Source of the DNA: Altererythrobacter aquiaggeris
GTDB lineage: Bacteria > Pseudomonadota > Alphaproteobacteria > Sphingomonadales > Sphingomonadaceae
DNA: 64,000 nt
Direction: 5' to 3'
NCBI RefSeq assembly: GCF_037154015.1
Contig: NZ_JBANRL010000001.1
Coordinates: 2,562,839 to 2,626,838 of the forward strand
Made by a program: the position numbers and the translations under genes. Shown in pieces: positions 37,950 through 48,393 of the stretch (position 1 is its first letter; each line of letters starts with the position of its first letter). Below the pieces are notes generated by a model. The model ran no database searches. It was given only the letters and a program-made list of their open reading frames with translations, and was not told the DNA's origin.

Positions 37950-38360
37950 ATGCGCAAGACCACCACATTCGCTCTATTAGCTGCCTCAGCCGCCATGTTG
38001 GCGGGTTGCGGTGGCGGCGGCATTCTCAACCGTGACCGGCCCGATGAATTTGCCGTACAGCGTCAGGCGCCGCTGGTTATCCCGCCCGATTTCACACTGA
38101 CCCCGCCAGCGCCCGGTGCCCCGCGCCCGGCCGAAGGTTCCGCGAGCGAGCAGGCACTGGATGTGTTGTTCGGCGGTCCGGCCCCGCGCAGTGCGGTGGA
38201 AACCAGCGCGCTGGACCGCGCCGGTCCGGCAATGCCCGGTATTCGCAGTGCAGTGGGTGATCCTGCGACCAACACGGTCGCCAAGGGCCGGATAACGCAA
38301 GATATCGTGTCCGCTCCCGAAGGTGACGGACAGGTCGCGCAGGCTGTAATCCCGGGCTAG
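37950..38360 (+). CDS. DUF3035 family lipoprotein
   Basis: Small lipoprotein of 136 aa with signal peptide and lipobox LAGC (Cys at about residue 20), then a GGGG stretch and NRDRPDEFAVQRQAPLVIPPDF, the DUF3035/beta-barrel-assembly-complement style opening. The rest is proline- and alanine-rich and low in structure. It lies directly behind lspA in the operon. Its 3' end overlaps the convergent corC-type gene by 4 bp. Function unknown; a cell-envelope role is inferred from its lipid anchor. Confidence 0.82.
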   Translation: MRKTTTFALLAASAAMLAGCGGGGILNRDRPDEFAVQRQAPLVIPPDFTLTPPAPGAPRPAEGSASEQALDVLFGGPAPRSAVETSALDRAGPAMPGIRSAVGDPATNTVAKGRITQDIVSAPEGDGQVAQAVIPG

Positions 38361-39685
38361 GTTTGCGCGGCTTCGGCAGCCATTACCGCTGCCGGGTCTT
38401 GCGAAACCAGTAATTTGTCGATCTTGCGCCCGTCGAGGTCAAGCACTTCGAACTTCCAGCCCTGATCCAGGAAAACCTCGCCCTCTGCGGGCAGTTTCTT
38501 GAGCACCCACAGCACATAGCCTGCGGCTGTCGCAAATTCGCGGTCGTCGGGCAGATCCAGATCGAGCATTTCGGCAAGCTGGTCTGCGGGCAAAGACCCG
38601 GCCACCAGCAATGTGCCGTCGGCGCGCTCGATCACGTGCGGAACATCGCCTTCGTCCTGATCGCTGGCGAAACTGCCGACCAGCGCGCTGAGCAGATCGA
38701 CCGGTGTGACGATGCCTTCCAGATGACCGTATTCATCGTGCACCATGGCCATCGCGACATCGGACTGCTGCAGACTGCGTAGCGCGTCCATCGCATCGAT
38801 CTGGTCGGGCATGATTTCCGGCTTGCGCATCATGGCAGCCAGATCGACATCGCGGCCCGCCAGCATCACTGCCTGAACTTCGCGGACCTTTACCACGCCC
38901 AGCACCTTGTCGCTGGATCCATCCACCACGGGCAACAGCGAATGCGGGCTGGCGTCGATTGCAGCGCGAATGCCCGCATCGTCAGCACCCGCATCGATAA
39001 AATCAAGCTCTGTACGCGGTGTCATGACTTCGCGCACAGGCCTGTCGGCCAACCGCATGACGCCGGTGATGATCGCGCGGTCTTCCTCCTCGATCACACC
39101 GGTGCGGGTGGCTTCGGCAAAAATCATGTGCAATTCTTCGGCATTGATCGCGCCCTGCCCGCTGCTGCGCACGCCAAGCAAACGGACCAGCAGACTGGAG
39201 CTTTTATCCAACACCCAGACAACCGGCGCGGCCACCCGCGCGATGAATGCCATCGGCTTGGCCATAATCAGCGCAATCGGTATCGCCAGCCGCAATGCCA
39301 CCTGTTTGGGCACCAGTTCGCCAACCACGAGGCTGAAATAGGTCGTCAGCACAATCACCAAAGCAAACCCGGCATCGGGCGCGGCATCGGGCGACACACC
39401 AAGCAATTCCAGCCGCTCACCCACCGGCCCGCCAAGCGTGGACCCCGAATAAGCGCCCGCGATGATGCCCACCAGCGTAATGCCGATCTGCACGGTGGAA
39501 AGGAATTTTCCCGGGTCGGCGGCAAGCGCGATTGCGGTGCTGGCGGAACTGCTGCCTTCCTCCACCTTGGCCTTCAATTTGGCTGTCCGGGCGGAAACGA
39601 TGGCGAGTTCCGACATGGCAAACACACCGTTGAGCACGATCAACCCGGCGATGATAAGCAAGTCTGTCCAAGGAAATGGGTTCAC
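38357..39685 (-). CDS. HlyC/CorC family (CNNM/CBS) membrane protein
   Basis: Protein of 442 aa with an N-terminal CNNM (DUF21) membrane domain of three to four helices, a paired CBS domain (about 205-330, including VMTPRTELDFID), and a C-terminal CorC_HlyC FAD-like domain (about 350-430). Members are linked to Mg2+/Co2+ efflux or resistance; the old haemolysin name is misleading. The start is GTG at 39685. It is convergent with the DUF3035 gene and divergent from the OmpA lipoprotein gene, with 156 bp between. Confidence 0.9.
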   Translation of the reverse strand: MNPFPWTDLLIIAGLIVLNGVFAMSELAIVSARTAKLKAKVEEGSSSASTAIALAADPGKFLSTVQIGITLVGIIAGAYSGSTLGGPVGERLELLGVSPDAAPDAGFALVIVLTTYFSLVVGELVPKQVALRLAIPIALIMAKPMAFIARVAAPVVWVLDKSSSLLVRLLGVRSSGQGAINAEELHMIFAEATRTGVIEEEDRAIITGVMRLADRPVREVMTPRTELDFIDAGADDAGIRAAIDASPHSLLPVVDGSSDKVLGVVKVREVQAVMLAGRDVDLAAMMRKPEIMPDQIDAMDALRSLQQSDVAMAMVHDEYGHLEGIVTPVDLLSALVGSFASDQDEGDVPHVIERADGTLLVAGSLPADQLAEMLDLDLPDDREFATAAGYVLWVLKKLPAEGEVFLDQGWKFEVLDLDGRKIDKLLVSQDPAAVMAAEAAQT

Positions 39686-39841
39686 GCCCGCGGCGCTAAC
39701 ACATCATCGCGCTGGCGCGAAGCCATCAGTTTTAACGTTGCAAGCGCGGAACTGGAACGGCGCAGGACCGTTATCGAGCCACGGGCTATGGTGCACGCCC
39801 CGCGCCTAAAAAGAATCCGTTCTCTAGGAGGGACTATAATC

Positions 39842-40534
39842 ATGAACAAATCCAAACTCTTAATTTCGAGCCTGGCCGCATTATCGCTGGCGACCGTATC
39901 CGGCTGTGTGACCGATCCGAACACTGGTGAGAAGAAAATCTCGCGCACGGTTCTCGGCGGCGCGGGCGGCACAGTCCTGGGCGGATTACTAGGCGGTGTT
40001 ATCGGCGGCAAAACCGGGCGCATCATCGGCGCCGGTGTCGGCGGCGTTGCCGGGGGCGTGGTTGGTTACAAGATGGACCAACAGATCAAGGAATTGAAGG
40101 AACAGACCGCCGGTTCGGGCGTGGATGTTTCGGAAACCGACGGCGGTTCGGCCATTCTGGTCAACCTGCCCGACGGCGTGACTTTCGCGACCGGCAGCTA
40201 CACCATCAATCCGACTTTCCGCGAGACACTGGTAACTGTTGCCAACAGCCTGCAACAATATCCCGATAGTCTGATCGACGTATATGGTCACACCGATTCA
40301 ACCGGTTCGGATGCTTTCAACCAGCGTCTTTCCGAACAGCGTGCGCAGGCGGTTGCCAACTATCTGGTGCAGCGCGGCGTAAGCGCTGCCCGTATCCGTT
40401 CGCAAGGATTTGGCGAAACACAACCGATTGCAAGCAATGACACCGATTCGGGCCGTTCGCTGAACCGCCGCGTCGAAATCAAGATCATTCCGATTACGCA
40501 GGAAGATGTTCAGGCTGCCCGTCAAGGCAACTGA
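39842..40534 (+). CDS. Glycine-zipper OmpA-family lipoprotein
   Basis: Outer-membrane lipoprotein of 230 aa. A signal peptide with lipobox VSGC (Cys about residue 22) precedes a glycine-zipper segment (about 40-78) with repeated GGxxGG steps that can insert in membranes. A C-terminal OmpA domain (about 105-222) has GHTDSTGSDAFNQRLSEQRA and NRRVEIK for peptidoglycan binding. A strong AGGAGGG (39826-39832) precedes the ATG, and an intrinsic terminator follows, so it is a single-gene unit. YiaD-like proteins are the closest style. Confidence 0.92.
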   Translation: MNKSKLLISSLAALSLATVSGCVTDPNTGEKKISRTVLGGAGGTVLGGLLGGVIGGKTGRIIGAGVGGVAGGVVGYKMDQQIKELKEQTAGSGVDVSETDGGSAILVNLPDGVTFATGSYTINPTFRETLVTVANSLQQYPDSLIDVYGHTDSTGSDAFNQRLSEQRAQAVANYLVQRGVSAARIRSQGFGETQPIASNDTDSGRSLNRRVEIKIIPITQEDVQAARQGN

Positions 40535-40562
40535 TAATCTTGCTGAAAAAATCGAACTGATC

Positions 40563-40595
40563 GGGGCCGGCCTGAAAAGGCCGGCCCCTTTCGTT
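40563..40595 (+). terminator. Intrinsic terminator after OmpA-family gene
   Basis: A perfect 10-bp stem GGGGCCGGCC / GGCCGGCCCC (40563-40572 with 40579-40588) and TGAAAA loop are followed by TTTCGTTT, 28 bp after the stop. Confidence 0.88.
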
Positions 40596-40769
40596 TGTGC
40601 GTAATGCGGGGCCTGATCGATCTGTGCCTGACAAGACCCGGTCGCAAACATCGGGCGGACAGACCAGATGGGGGCCATACCTTTTGCGCACCCATTTGTC
40701 AGAGCCTCAGCAAATGTGGAAAATCCCCAGGACAGCCATTGTTCAGGTGAGCAACAATATCGGCGCCCA

Positions 40770-41135
40770 ATGGAATATTACGCAGCAATAAAGCAGGCCA
40801 TTGCCGACAACACTGGATTGGCCGGTTCGCACCTTCACGTGCACGTGGGAATGGCCATTTTCCTTTTCGCCAGACTGGTTTCCGGGCGTACCGTCGGAAC
40901 CTTTATTCCATTTGCGGCGGTAGTGGTACTCCAGTGCGTGAATGAATTAATCGACTATTCGAACAATGGATCCTGGCTGATCCAAAACACTACAGGTGAT
41001 ATGATCAATACGCTGTTTTGGCCGCTGGCGATTACTATTGCCGTTCGCCTGAGACCTCCACGGTCTCATCAGGCTCGAAAAAAATCGACCGCTATCTATT
41101 CAGCGGATGTTTTGAGTGAGCACCCCGCAAAATGA
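40770..41135 (+). CDS. Small membrane protein of unknown function
   Basis: Predicted protein of 121 aa with two or three hydrophobic segments (about 23-40, 43-60 and 80-95). It has an unusual His-rich SHLHVHVG motif ahead of the first helix and a basic C-terminal tail. The start codon at 40770 lacks a clear ribosome site, so the N terminus is uncertain. It stands alone: 235 bp after the previous stop and 172 bp before the next convergent gene. I do not recognise a characterised family. The gap 41136-41307 shows nothing else. Confidence 0.6.
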   Translation: MEYYAAIKQAIADNTGLAGSHLHVHVGMAIFLFARLVSGRTVGTFIPFAAVVVLQCVNELIDYSNNGSWLIQNTTGDMINTLFWPLAITIAVRLRPPRSHQARKKSTAIYSADVLSEHPAK

Positions 41136-41307
41136 TGCTTACGCAGATTTTGACAACGTGCGTAATCTCTTGAAATGATAGAGTGATTGCTCAAGCCTCA
41201 TCAAACCGTAAAACGCATTTCGGGCAACGAGCGATGAACGGAGCGTTTTCGAAATTCCGCTTTGCACCCGCTTGCGGGCGTTCGGGATAAGCGGGCCGGT
41301 TCGCGCA

Positions 41308-42093
41308 TTAGCCCTTCGGCGCGAGGATTTTTGCCCGCGCCGCCAGATGCGCGACGGCATCGCCGTGTATGGCCGGCGAACAGACCAGCAGACCAAACTC
41401 ACGCGGGTCGCGTTTGTTGTAATTGAGCCGACCGCCAAACGCATCGCTGACCGCCGCACCGGCCTCGCGCGCGATCAGGCAGGCTGCGGCGACATCCCAT
41501 TCCCAGCCCCAGCGCAATGTCGCCACCAGATCGGCCTCGTTCGCGCCAACCATGGCAATCCGCAGTGCGATGGAATTGGGTTTTTCGACCATGGTCAGGA
41601 TCTGATCCTCTTTCATCAGCGAATCGGCGGGTACGCGCGCGCCTTTGAACCTGGTGCATTTGCTTGCGCTCAGCCGCTGGCCATTGCGCCATGCGCCCTT
41701 GCCCGCAACCGCGCTCCACACCTCGCCGCGCGCCGGGGCAACCAGAGTTCCCATCAGCGGCCTTCCTCCGCTGACCAGCGCCACCGACACGGCCCAGCCC
41801 TTGCGCCCCCGGATAAAGTCGCGCGTCCCGTCAATCGGATCAACCACCCAGCACAGCCCCTTGGCCAACCGCCTGTCATTGTCGGCGGTTTCTTCGCTCA
41901 ACCATCCTGCCGACGGTAACAAAGACCCCAATTCGCGGCGGAGGAAATTATCGACCGCGACATCGGCCGCGCTTACCGGATCGCCGGGATTCTTCTCCCA
42001 GCTTTCCAGCACATGGCCATCGCCGGGCCACGCGCCCAACGCCATATGCCCGGCTTCGCGGACAATCTGTTCAAGGCGCATAGTGTCAATCAT
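41308..42093 (-). CDS. Inositol monophosphatase-family phosphatase (CysQ-like)
   Basis: Protein of 261 aa from the IMPase/3'-nucleotidase fold. Metal motifs are WLSEETADN (about 64-72), [13 protein letters not shown] (about 82-94) and [17 protein letters not shown] (about 204-220). It is a paralogue of the cysQ at 14639-15397 but not in a sulfur operon, so it may act on inositol phosphate, histidinol phosphate or PAP. Divergent from sucC with 121 bp between. Confidence 0.88.
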   Translation of the reverse strand: MIDTMRLEQIVREAGHMALGAWPGDGHVLESWEKNPGDPVSAADVAVDNFLRRELGSLLPSAGWLSEETADNDRRLAKGLCWVVDPIDGTRDFIRGRKGWAVSVALVSGGRPLMGTLVAPARGEVWSAVAGKGAWRNGQRLSASKCTRFKGARVPADSLMKEDQILTMVEKPNSIALRIAMVGANEADLVATLRWGWEWDVAAACLIAREAGAAVSDAFGGRLNYNKRDPREFGLLVCSPAIHGDAVAHLAARAKILAPKG

Positions 42094-42214
42094 GGGTCAC
42101 GAAAGGCAGTGGCGGCGATACGGGGACTTTTCAAGCGCGACGCACTATGCTTATGCCCGCATAAAGCCAAAACGCGCCAAATCCCCCACTTCCGCCAATC
42201 GGGACATTAATTTC

Positions 42215-43424
<1,210 letters not shown>

Positions 43425-43444
<20 letters not shown>

Positions 43445-43934
43445 ACCGGAAGATGAGCTCGCTGGACGAGCCATCTTTCTGGCGCATTCGCACAGCGGCG
43501 ACGAGGCCGTCCTCGCCGTCCTTGCGCAATGTCAGGCCGTGGAAGAATGCCGCCCCCGGCTCCATGGCGACTAAACGAAAGGCGGTCGTATCGTCCTTTT
43601 CTTCCCAACCGGTGAGATCGGCGTTGAAGTGTTTGAGCCGCAGCACAAGACTGCCTCCTTCCTCCATCAGATAGAGATGTTCGGTAAAGCGGATACCACC
43701 TTCGCCGTCTTCCTGAACAAAAGTCCCGACCATCGTGCCGCCGACTGCGGGGAGCCAGCTTTCATGCGCGGGAGCATCGGCAATTCCTGTGCCGGTCCAT
43801 TGTCCCGCCAGCCATTCCATATCTGCTATTGTGGCGCCGGGCGGCGCGTGGTCCGCTGGCGCGATTCGCGTTTCCTGCGCCGCAACGGGCGCGCAAGCGG
43901 CGACGCACAGCAGTATCGGCAAAAGGAATCGCAT
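43425..43934 (-). CDS. Exported DUF6265-type protein
   Basis: Protein of 169 aa with a signal peptide (about 1-19, ending PVAAQ; a lipobox-like CVAAC overlaps it). A domain follows with the DUF6265 pattern: [41 protein letters not shown]. This family looks like a small beta-barrel (lipocalin-like) fold, but no function is known. It is convergent with sucC (20 bp overlap) and divergent from etfB with about 170 bp between. Confidence 0.82.
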
Positions 43935-44105
43935 GAATCAGTCTCCTAATCGACGCTGTGCTTACGCTGCGCCGTAACGTAAGGCAAAAATGCCACGCGC
44001 GCGCGGGGCTTGACGCAGAGCATACGGAACGCAATTGCTTTCACCTGCGTTATTTAACCGAGCGGCTAAGCCGGCCGCACCACTGCACGAAAGGGATCTT
44101 CCGCA

Positions 44106-44852
44106 ATGAAAATCCTCGTCCCCGTAAAACGGGTGATCGATTACAATGTTAAACCTCGCGTCAAGGCGGATGGTTCGGGCGTCGATCTGGCCAACGTGAA
44201 GATGAGCATGAACCCGTTTGACGAGATTGCTGTCGAAGAAGCGATCCGGATCAAGGAAGCGGGCAAGGCTGAGGAAATCATCGCGGTTTCCATCGGCCCC
44301 GCGAAGGCAACCGAAACGCTGCGCACTGCGCTGGCGATGGGTGCCGACCGCGCGATATTGGTGCAAACCGATGATGAAGTCGAACCGCTGGCGGTCGCGA
44401 AAATCCTCAAGGCAATTGCCGATGCAGAACAGCCCGGTCTGATTATGCTGGGCAAGCAGGCAATTGATGATGACAGCAACCAGACCGGCCAGATGCTCGC
44501 TGCATTGATGGGCCGCCCGCAAGGCACTTTCGCCAACACTGTCGAAGTGGAAGGTGACAGTGTGACTGTGAAGCGCGAAGTCGATGGCGGGCTTGAAACC
44601 GTCAAGCTATCGCTACCCGCGGTCATCACGACGGATTTGCGCCTTAACGAACCGCGATACGCCTCGCTGCCCAACATCATGAAGGCCAAGAAAAAGCCGC
44701 TGGATGAAAAAACTCCGGCGGATTACGGTGTTGATACTGCGCCGCGCCTGACGACCAAGCACGTCGCCGAACCGCCAGTGCGGCAGGCCGGCATCAAGGT
44801 CGCAGATGTCGATGGACTGGTCGCCAAGATCAAGGCAATGGGTATTGCGTAA
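44106..44852 (+). CDS. etfB: Electron transfer flavoprotein beta subunit
   Basis: Cytoplasmic ETF subunit of 248 aa that binds AMP and, with EtfA, carries electrons from acyl-CoA dehydrogenases to ETF-ubiquinone oxidoreductase. Opening [16 protein letters not shown] and the [19 protein letters not shown] signature are standard, and [16 protein letters not shown] is the nucleotide-binding region. AAGGGA precedes the ATG. etfA follows 54 bp downstream. The acyl-CoA dehydrogenase at 28143 is a plausible client. Confidence 0.96.
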   Translation: MKILVPVKRVIDYNVKPRVKADGSGVDLANVKMSMNPFDEIAVEEAIRIKEAGKAEEIIAVSIGPAKATETLRTALAMGADRAILVQTDDEVEPLAVAKILKAIADAEQPGLIMLGKQAIDDDSNQTGQMLAALMGRPQGTFANTVEVEGDSVTVKREVDGGLETVKLSLPAVITTDLRLNEPRYASLPNIMKAKKKPLDEKTPADYGVDTAPRLTTKHVAEPPVRQAGIKVADVDGLVAKIKAMGIA

Positions 44853-44906
44853 GTGCGGGCATCGCATCAACCGCGCGCCTGATACGAATTTTCGAAGGAA
44901 GCTGAT

Positions 44907-45836
44907 ATGAAGACTCTCGTTTGGGTCGAGCACGACAACTCTTCGGTGAAGGATGCCACGTTGGCGGCTGTCACCGCCGCTGGCGAAATGGGCGAAGTCC
45001 ATTTGCTGGTCGCCGGATCGGGCTGCGGCGCGGTTGGCGAAGCCGCCGCCAAAATTGCCGGTGTGGGCAAAGTCCATGTGGCCGATGACCCGGCCTATGC
45101 AAACGCGCTGGCCGAAAACATCGCCCCGCTGGTGGCCGATCTGATGGGCCATCACGATGCCTTCGTTGCGCCCGCCACGACCACCGGCAAGAATATCGCG
45201 CCGCGCGTTGCGGCCCTGCTCGACGTGATGCAGATTTCCGACATTCTTTCGGTCGAAGGCGACAAAACGTTTACGCGCCCGATTTACGCCGGCAACGCGA
45301 TTGCAACTGTCCAGTCGAGCGATAAAAAGCTGGTGATCACCGTCCGCGGCACTGCATTCGACAAGGCTGCCAGCGAAGGCGGAAGCGGTACGGTCGAATC
45401 CGTGTCAGGCCCGACAGGCGACGGCACTTCGGCATTCGTGAGTGCGGAAATCGCCAAAAGCGAGCGTCCCGAACTTACCAGCGCCAAGGTCATCGTATCG
45501 GGCGGCCGCGCGCTGAAAGATGCCGCAACATTCGAGCAATACATCACACCGCTGGCAGACAAGCTGGGCGCAGGCATCGGTGCATCGCGCGCCGCGGTCG
45601 ATGCGGGCTATGTGCCCAACGATTATCAGGTTGGCCAAACCGGCAAAATCGTAGCGCCCGAAGTCTATATCGCAGTCGGAATTTCAGGCGCGATCCAGCA
45701 TCTGGCGGGTATGAAAGATTCCAAGACGATCATCGCGATCAACAAGGATGAAGACGCGCCGATCTTCCAGGTCGCGGATATCGGACTGGTGGGCGATCTG
45801 TTCAAGATTGTGCCGGAACTGACCGAAAAGCTGTAA
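44907..45836 (+). CDS. etfA: Electron transfer flavoprotein alpha subunit
   Basis: FAD-binding ETF subunit of 309 aa. The N-terminal domain is followed by the FAD-binding C-terminal part with [46 protein letters not shown] (split by function) and [29 protein letters not shown] lies before the ATG. It forms an operon with etfB; the next gene begins 44 bp later and may be read through. Confidence 0.96.
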   Translation: MKTLVWVEHDNSSVKDATLAAVTAAGEMGEVHLLVAGSGCGAVGEAAAKIAGVGKVHVADDPAYANALAENIAPLVADLMGHHDAFVAPATTTGKNIAPRVAALLDVMQISDILSVEGDKTFTRPIYAGNAIATVQSSDKKLVITVRGTAFDKAASEGGSGTVESVSGPTGDGTSAFVSAEIAKSERPELTSAKVIVSGGRALKDAATFEQYITPLADKLGAGIGASRAAVDAGYVPNDYQVGQTGKIVAPEVYIAVGISGAIQHLAGMKDSKTIIAINKDEDAPIFQVADIGLVGDLFKIVPELTEKL

Positions 45837-45880
45837 GGTTCGCGTCTTGATCGCCATTGGCTGCGCGCTATAGTGCCGTC

Positions 45881-46822
45881 ATGGAACTTGGACATGCAAT
45901 CAGGGCATTAGCCCTAACTGCCGCCGCCATTCCCGCAATGGCGGCGGCTCCTGTTTTGGCTCAGAATGGCGAACCAGTCGTGCTTGACCCAAACTCGAAA
46001 TGGGTTCTGAATTATGCCGATGACAGTTGCCGCCTGATCCGGGGGTTCGGTGACGGCGCAAATGCCAGCGCTTTTTACATCGAGCGTTATGGGCCCGGCG
46101 ATACCTTCGTCATGTTGGTAGCAGGCGAGCCATTCAAGAAGCTCAGTCGCCGAGAAGCCTTGGAAGTCAAATTCGGATCTGACGAGGGAGTCCAGACGCC
46201 CGCCTTTTTCGAAGGTGACTTTGGCAATTTCGGTCCGGCGATCATTTTCAGCTCATTGAGCGTGGAGCGGCCTGACTGGGCAGGTATGGATGCACGCGAC
46301 TTGAAAGCGTATTTCGAAGCGAAACAGGCCAAAGAGAAAAAAGAGGAGTGGCAACCTATCGGCGAAAAACGCGAAAGCGCAATCACATGGCTGGCATTTT
46401 CTGATGGCAAAAAGAGCACTGTAAGGCTGAACACCGGGTCGATGGGCAAACCGTTCCAAGCGCTGCGGGCTTGTACAGACAAACTGCTGAATAGCTGGGG
46501 CGTCGATCCTGTTAAACATGAGGCGCAATCGCGCGTACTGGAGCCGGCGGATTCTCCCGTTAATTGGCTGAAACCGAGTGACTATCCGATTAGTATGCTC
46601 AATCAAGGGCAGCAGGGTCTGGTGCAATTCCGTCTGAATGTGGGGGAGGATGGAAAACCGACAACCTGTCACATCCAGCAATCGACCCGTCCAAAAGAGT
46701 TCGACGATATTGTCTGCAAGCGCCTGATGCAGCGGGCTTCGTTCATTCCCGCATTGGACGCGGAGGGTAAACCATTCCCATCGTACTACCGCTCGGCAGT
46801 GCGCTTCCAGATGCCCGATTAA
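45881..46822 (+). CDS. Exported protein with C-terminal TonB domain
   Basis: Protein of 313 aa with a cleavable-looking signal peptide (about 1-27, ending APVLAQ). A unique N-terminal region (about 30-215) is followed by a C-terminal TonB-like domain (about 225-313) with [27 protein letters not shown] and [11 protein letters not shown], the same pattern as the tonB at 64-759. There is no proline-rich linker and no stable membrane anchor, so it probably does not couple to ExbB in the usual way. The N-terminal region ([16 protein letters not shown] opening) recurs in sphingomonad secreted proteins as I recall it. Function unknown. Confidence 0.8.
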   Translation: MELGHAIRALALTAAAIPAMAAAPVLAQNGEPVVLDPNSKWVLNYADDSCRLIRGFGDGANASAFYIERYGPGDTFVMLVAGEPFKKLSRREALEVKFGSDEGVQTPAFFEGDFGNFGPAIIFSSLSVERPDWAGMDARDLKAYFEAKQAKEKKEEWQPIGEKRESAITWLAFSDGKKSTVRLNTGSMGKPFQALRACTDKLLNSWGVDPVKHEAQSRVLEPADSPVNWLKPSDYPISMLNQGQQGLVQFRLNVGEDGKPTTCHIQQSTRPKEFDDIVCKRLMQRASFIPALDAEGKPFPSYYRSAVRFQMPD

Positions 46823-47649
46823 CAACCGGACCATGAAGCAGGGTTAAAGCGCTCACTCACCGCCACCCGTTTCGTGATATGGCGCAGCACGCGCCGCGCC
46901 ACCTGGCGTTTCTGCTCCTTTGACATGGCATCCTCGGCCGCCATTTCCCGCCCGCCGAGCAGGTGGCGCGCAGCAATAGCCCGGTCGTTCATGATTTTCG
47001 TATTGATCGCGATCAAGCGGGCGGTTTTCACATCGGCGCCGGAAACCGCCTTTGCGGTCGCGCGCTCCAACTGTTCAAGCGCGCGCCGGCGGGCCATGTC
47101 GGAATAATCGTCCAGCATCGCGTCGGCGGCGCGGCGGGCCATCAGATCGCTAGCCGGGCGCGTAACTCTGAGTTCTGCATCCTCATCCACAATCAGGTCG
47201 CCCAGTGTCAGATGGCCCGGTGTCAGATGGCCCGGTGTCAGATTGTCCTGTCCCGCAGGAAGCGCGAGCGACACTGTTCTGGCGCAAATCCGGCGGGCGC
47301 TGCCGCGCTGGTCCAGCCGCATCCGGAAACGCAGGCTTTGCAGTTCCCCGCGCAGTTGCCAGTTCACGAATGTGGTAAAGCGGGCTTTTGCCTTGTCGTA
47401 TTCGGCAATCGCCCGGTGGACTGCAATCGCACAGGCCTGTTCGGCATCCTCGCGCAAATCCAATAGTCCATATCGCCCGATAAAATGGCGAATACGCGGC
47501 GCAAGCAGCCGCAATATCTGGGAAAAGTGCCGGTCGATAGCGAACCTGTCACATGATTTCACCGGCCGGCCTGCGGCTTTGCGTGCCGGGTAAAGCCCGA
47601 TTATTGCCTCTACCTGCTGTTCCAGAGCATCCGATATCGATTGCGCCAT
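46819..47649 (-). CDS. Sigma-70 region 2-like protein
   Basis: Protein of 276 aa. Residues about 55-125 resemble sigma-70 region 2, including AEQACAIAVHRAIAEYD and FTTFVNWQLRGELQ. The C-terminal part (about 190-270) only faintly resembles region 4, so promoter recognition may differ. A tandem repeat LTPGH-LTPGH-LTLGD sits between the halves, encoded by a 15-bp repeat (47206-47250). The start ATG at 47649 is preceded by AAGGGG; a GTG at 47676 would add nine residues. It is convergent with the TonB-domain gene (4 bp overlap). An RNA polymerase sigma factor is the best guess; regulon unknown. Confidence 0.6.
   Translation of the reverse strand: MAQSISDALEQQVEAIIGLYPARKAAGRPVKSCDRFAIDRHFSQILRLLAPRIRHFIGRYGLLDLREDAEQACAIAVHRAIAEYDKAKARFTTFVNWQLRGELQSLRFRMRLDQRGSARRICARTVSLALPAGQDNLTPGHLTPGHLTLGDLIVDEDAELRVTRPASDLMARRAADAMLDDYSDMARRRALEQLERATAKAVSGADVKTARLIAINTKIMNDRAIAARHLLGGREMAAEDAMSKEQKRQVARRVLRHITKRVAVSERFNPASWSGC
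47206..47250. repeat. 15-bp in-frame tandem repeat
   Basis: Two exact copies of TGTCAGATGGCCCGG (47206-47220 and 47221-47235) are followed by a degenerate third (47236-47250), and a diverged copy may precede them at 47191-47205. The unit is five codons, so copy-number change keeps the frame. It lies in the linker of the sigma-like gene. Confidence 0.9.
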
Positions 47650-47757
47650 TGTGCGTCCCCTTGAGCCGGGCGGCACCAGCCGCCCTTGAGAACACAGATA
47701 TTTCAGCGGGATAAATTTGGATTTTATGACGGGGTACGGGATTTTGCCTATGCAGCG

Positions 47758-47781
47758 GCGCGGCGCGGCCCGGCGCCGCGC
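47758..47781. other. GC-only perfect inverted repeat
   Basis: The arms GCGCGGCGC (47758-47766) and GCGCCGCGC (47773-47781) pair perfectly over a 6-nt loop. It lies in the 205-bp gap between the GNAT stop and the sigma-like gene start, on the path of minus-strand transcription. No T-run follows, so it may be a factor-assisted terminator or a pause hairpin. Nothing else is seen in this gap. Confidence 0.45.
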
Positions 47782-47854
47782 TTCATCCCCGGCATTGCAA
47801 TCAAATGGCAGTTATCAAGATAACCTCATGTTTCCATTATAGAGGCAGGCGCGA

Positions 47855-48391
47855 TCAGCCGGGCGCGCGTTCCAGCAAAATCACCGCTTCGCCCTGTTCG
47901 CCATCTCCGGGCGGGAACCGTGTTTCGCGATATCTGGCAAAACCCAGCGCCGCTGCAAGACCGAGCGAGGGAGCATTGCCCGGATCAATCATCGCCACCA
48001 CGCGGCGCGGGCCGTGTTCGCGGTCGAACCACGCCAGTGATGCGCGCATCGCTTCGCCGCTAATGCCTGTGCCGACATGTTGGCGTTTGGTAATCCAGCC
48101 CGCTTCGGGCTGATCGTCGAAATCATCCCCCAGCCCGCGCCAGCTGTGAAAAATGCCAAAGGTGCCGACCAGCTCGCCGGTGTTTTTCAAATGCCCCATC
48201 AGACTGCCATAGCCGTATAGCGACCAGCTGCCCGCCCCGCGCTGGAACCGCATATGCATATCGGGGATGGTCGGCGGCGGCCCGAGATAGCGGCAGGTTT
48301 CGGGATCCGAGACAAGATCGAACAGCGGCTGGAAGTCTGCAACCTCTGGCTTGGCCAGCAACAACCGGTCAGTCTCGATCACTATGTCCAT
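47855..48391 (-). CDS. GNAT family N-acetyltransferase (RimJ/RimL-like)
   Basis: Protein of 178 aa. It opens with ETDRLLLAKPEVADFQPLFDL, the RimJ/RimL-type start. Acetyl-CoA binding is expected at about 103-112 (QHVGTGISGEAM), and DPGNAPSLGLAAALGFARY is the typical C-terminal motif. It lies 2 bp after the DUF445 gene and is probably the last gene of the RND-pump operon. Substrate unknown; a protein N-terminus or small molecule is possible. Confidence 0.88.
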   Translation of the reverse strand: MDIVIETDRLLLAKPEVADFQPLFDLVSDPETCRYLGPPPTIPDMHMRFQRGAGSWSLYGYGSLMGHLKNTGELVGTFGIFHSWRGLGDDFDDQPEAGWITKRQHVGTGISGEAMRASLAWFDREHGPRRVVAMIDPGNAPSLGLAAALGFARYRETRFPPGDGEQGEAVILLERAPG

Positions 48392-48393
48392 GA

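Noticed and set aside
38942..39841. Upstream part of a 530-codon plus-strand frame that ends in the OmpA lipoprotein
   Set aside because: The upstream 300 codons are antisense to the CorC-family gene. The true start at 39842 has AGGAGGG and a lipoprotein signal peptide.
41645..42214. 190-codon upstream extension of sucC
   Set aside because: It is antisense to the CysQ-like gene, and SucC homologues start at the ATG at 42215.
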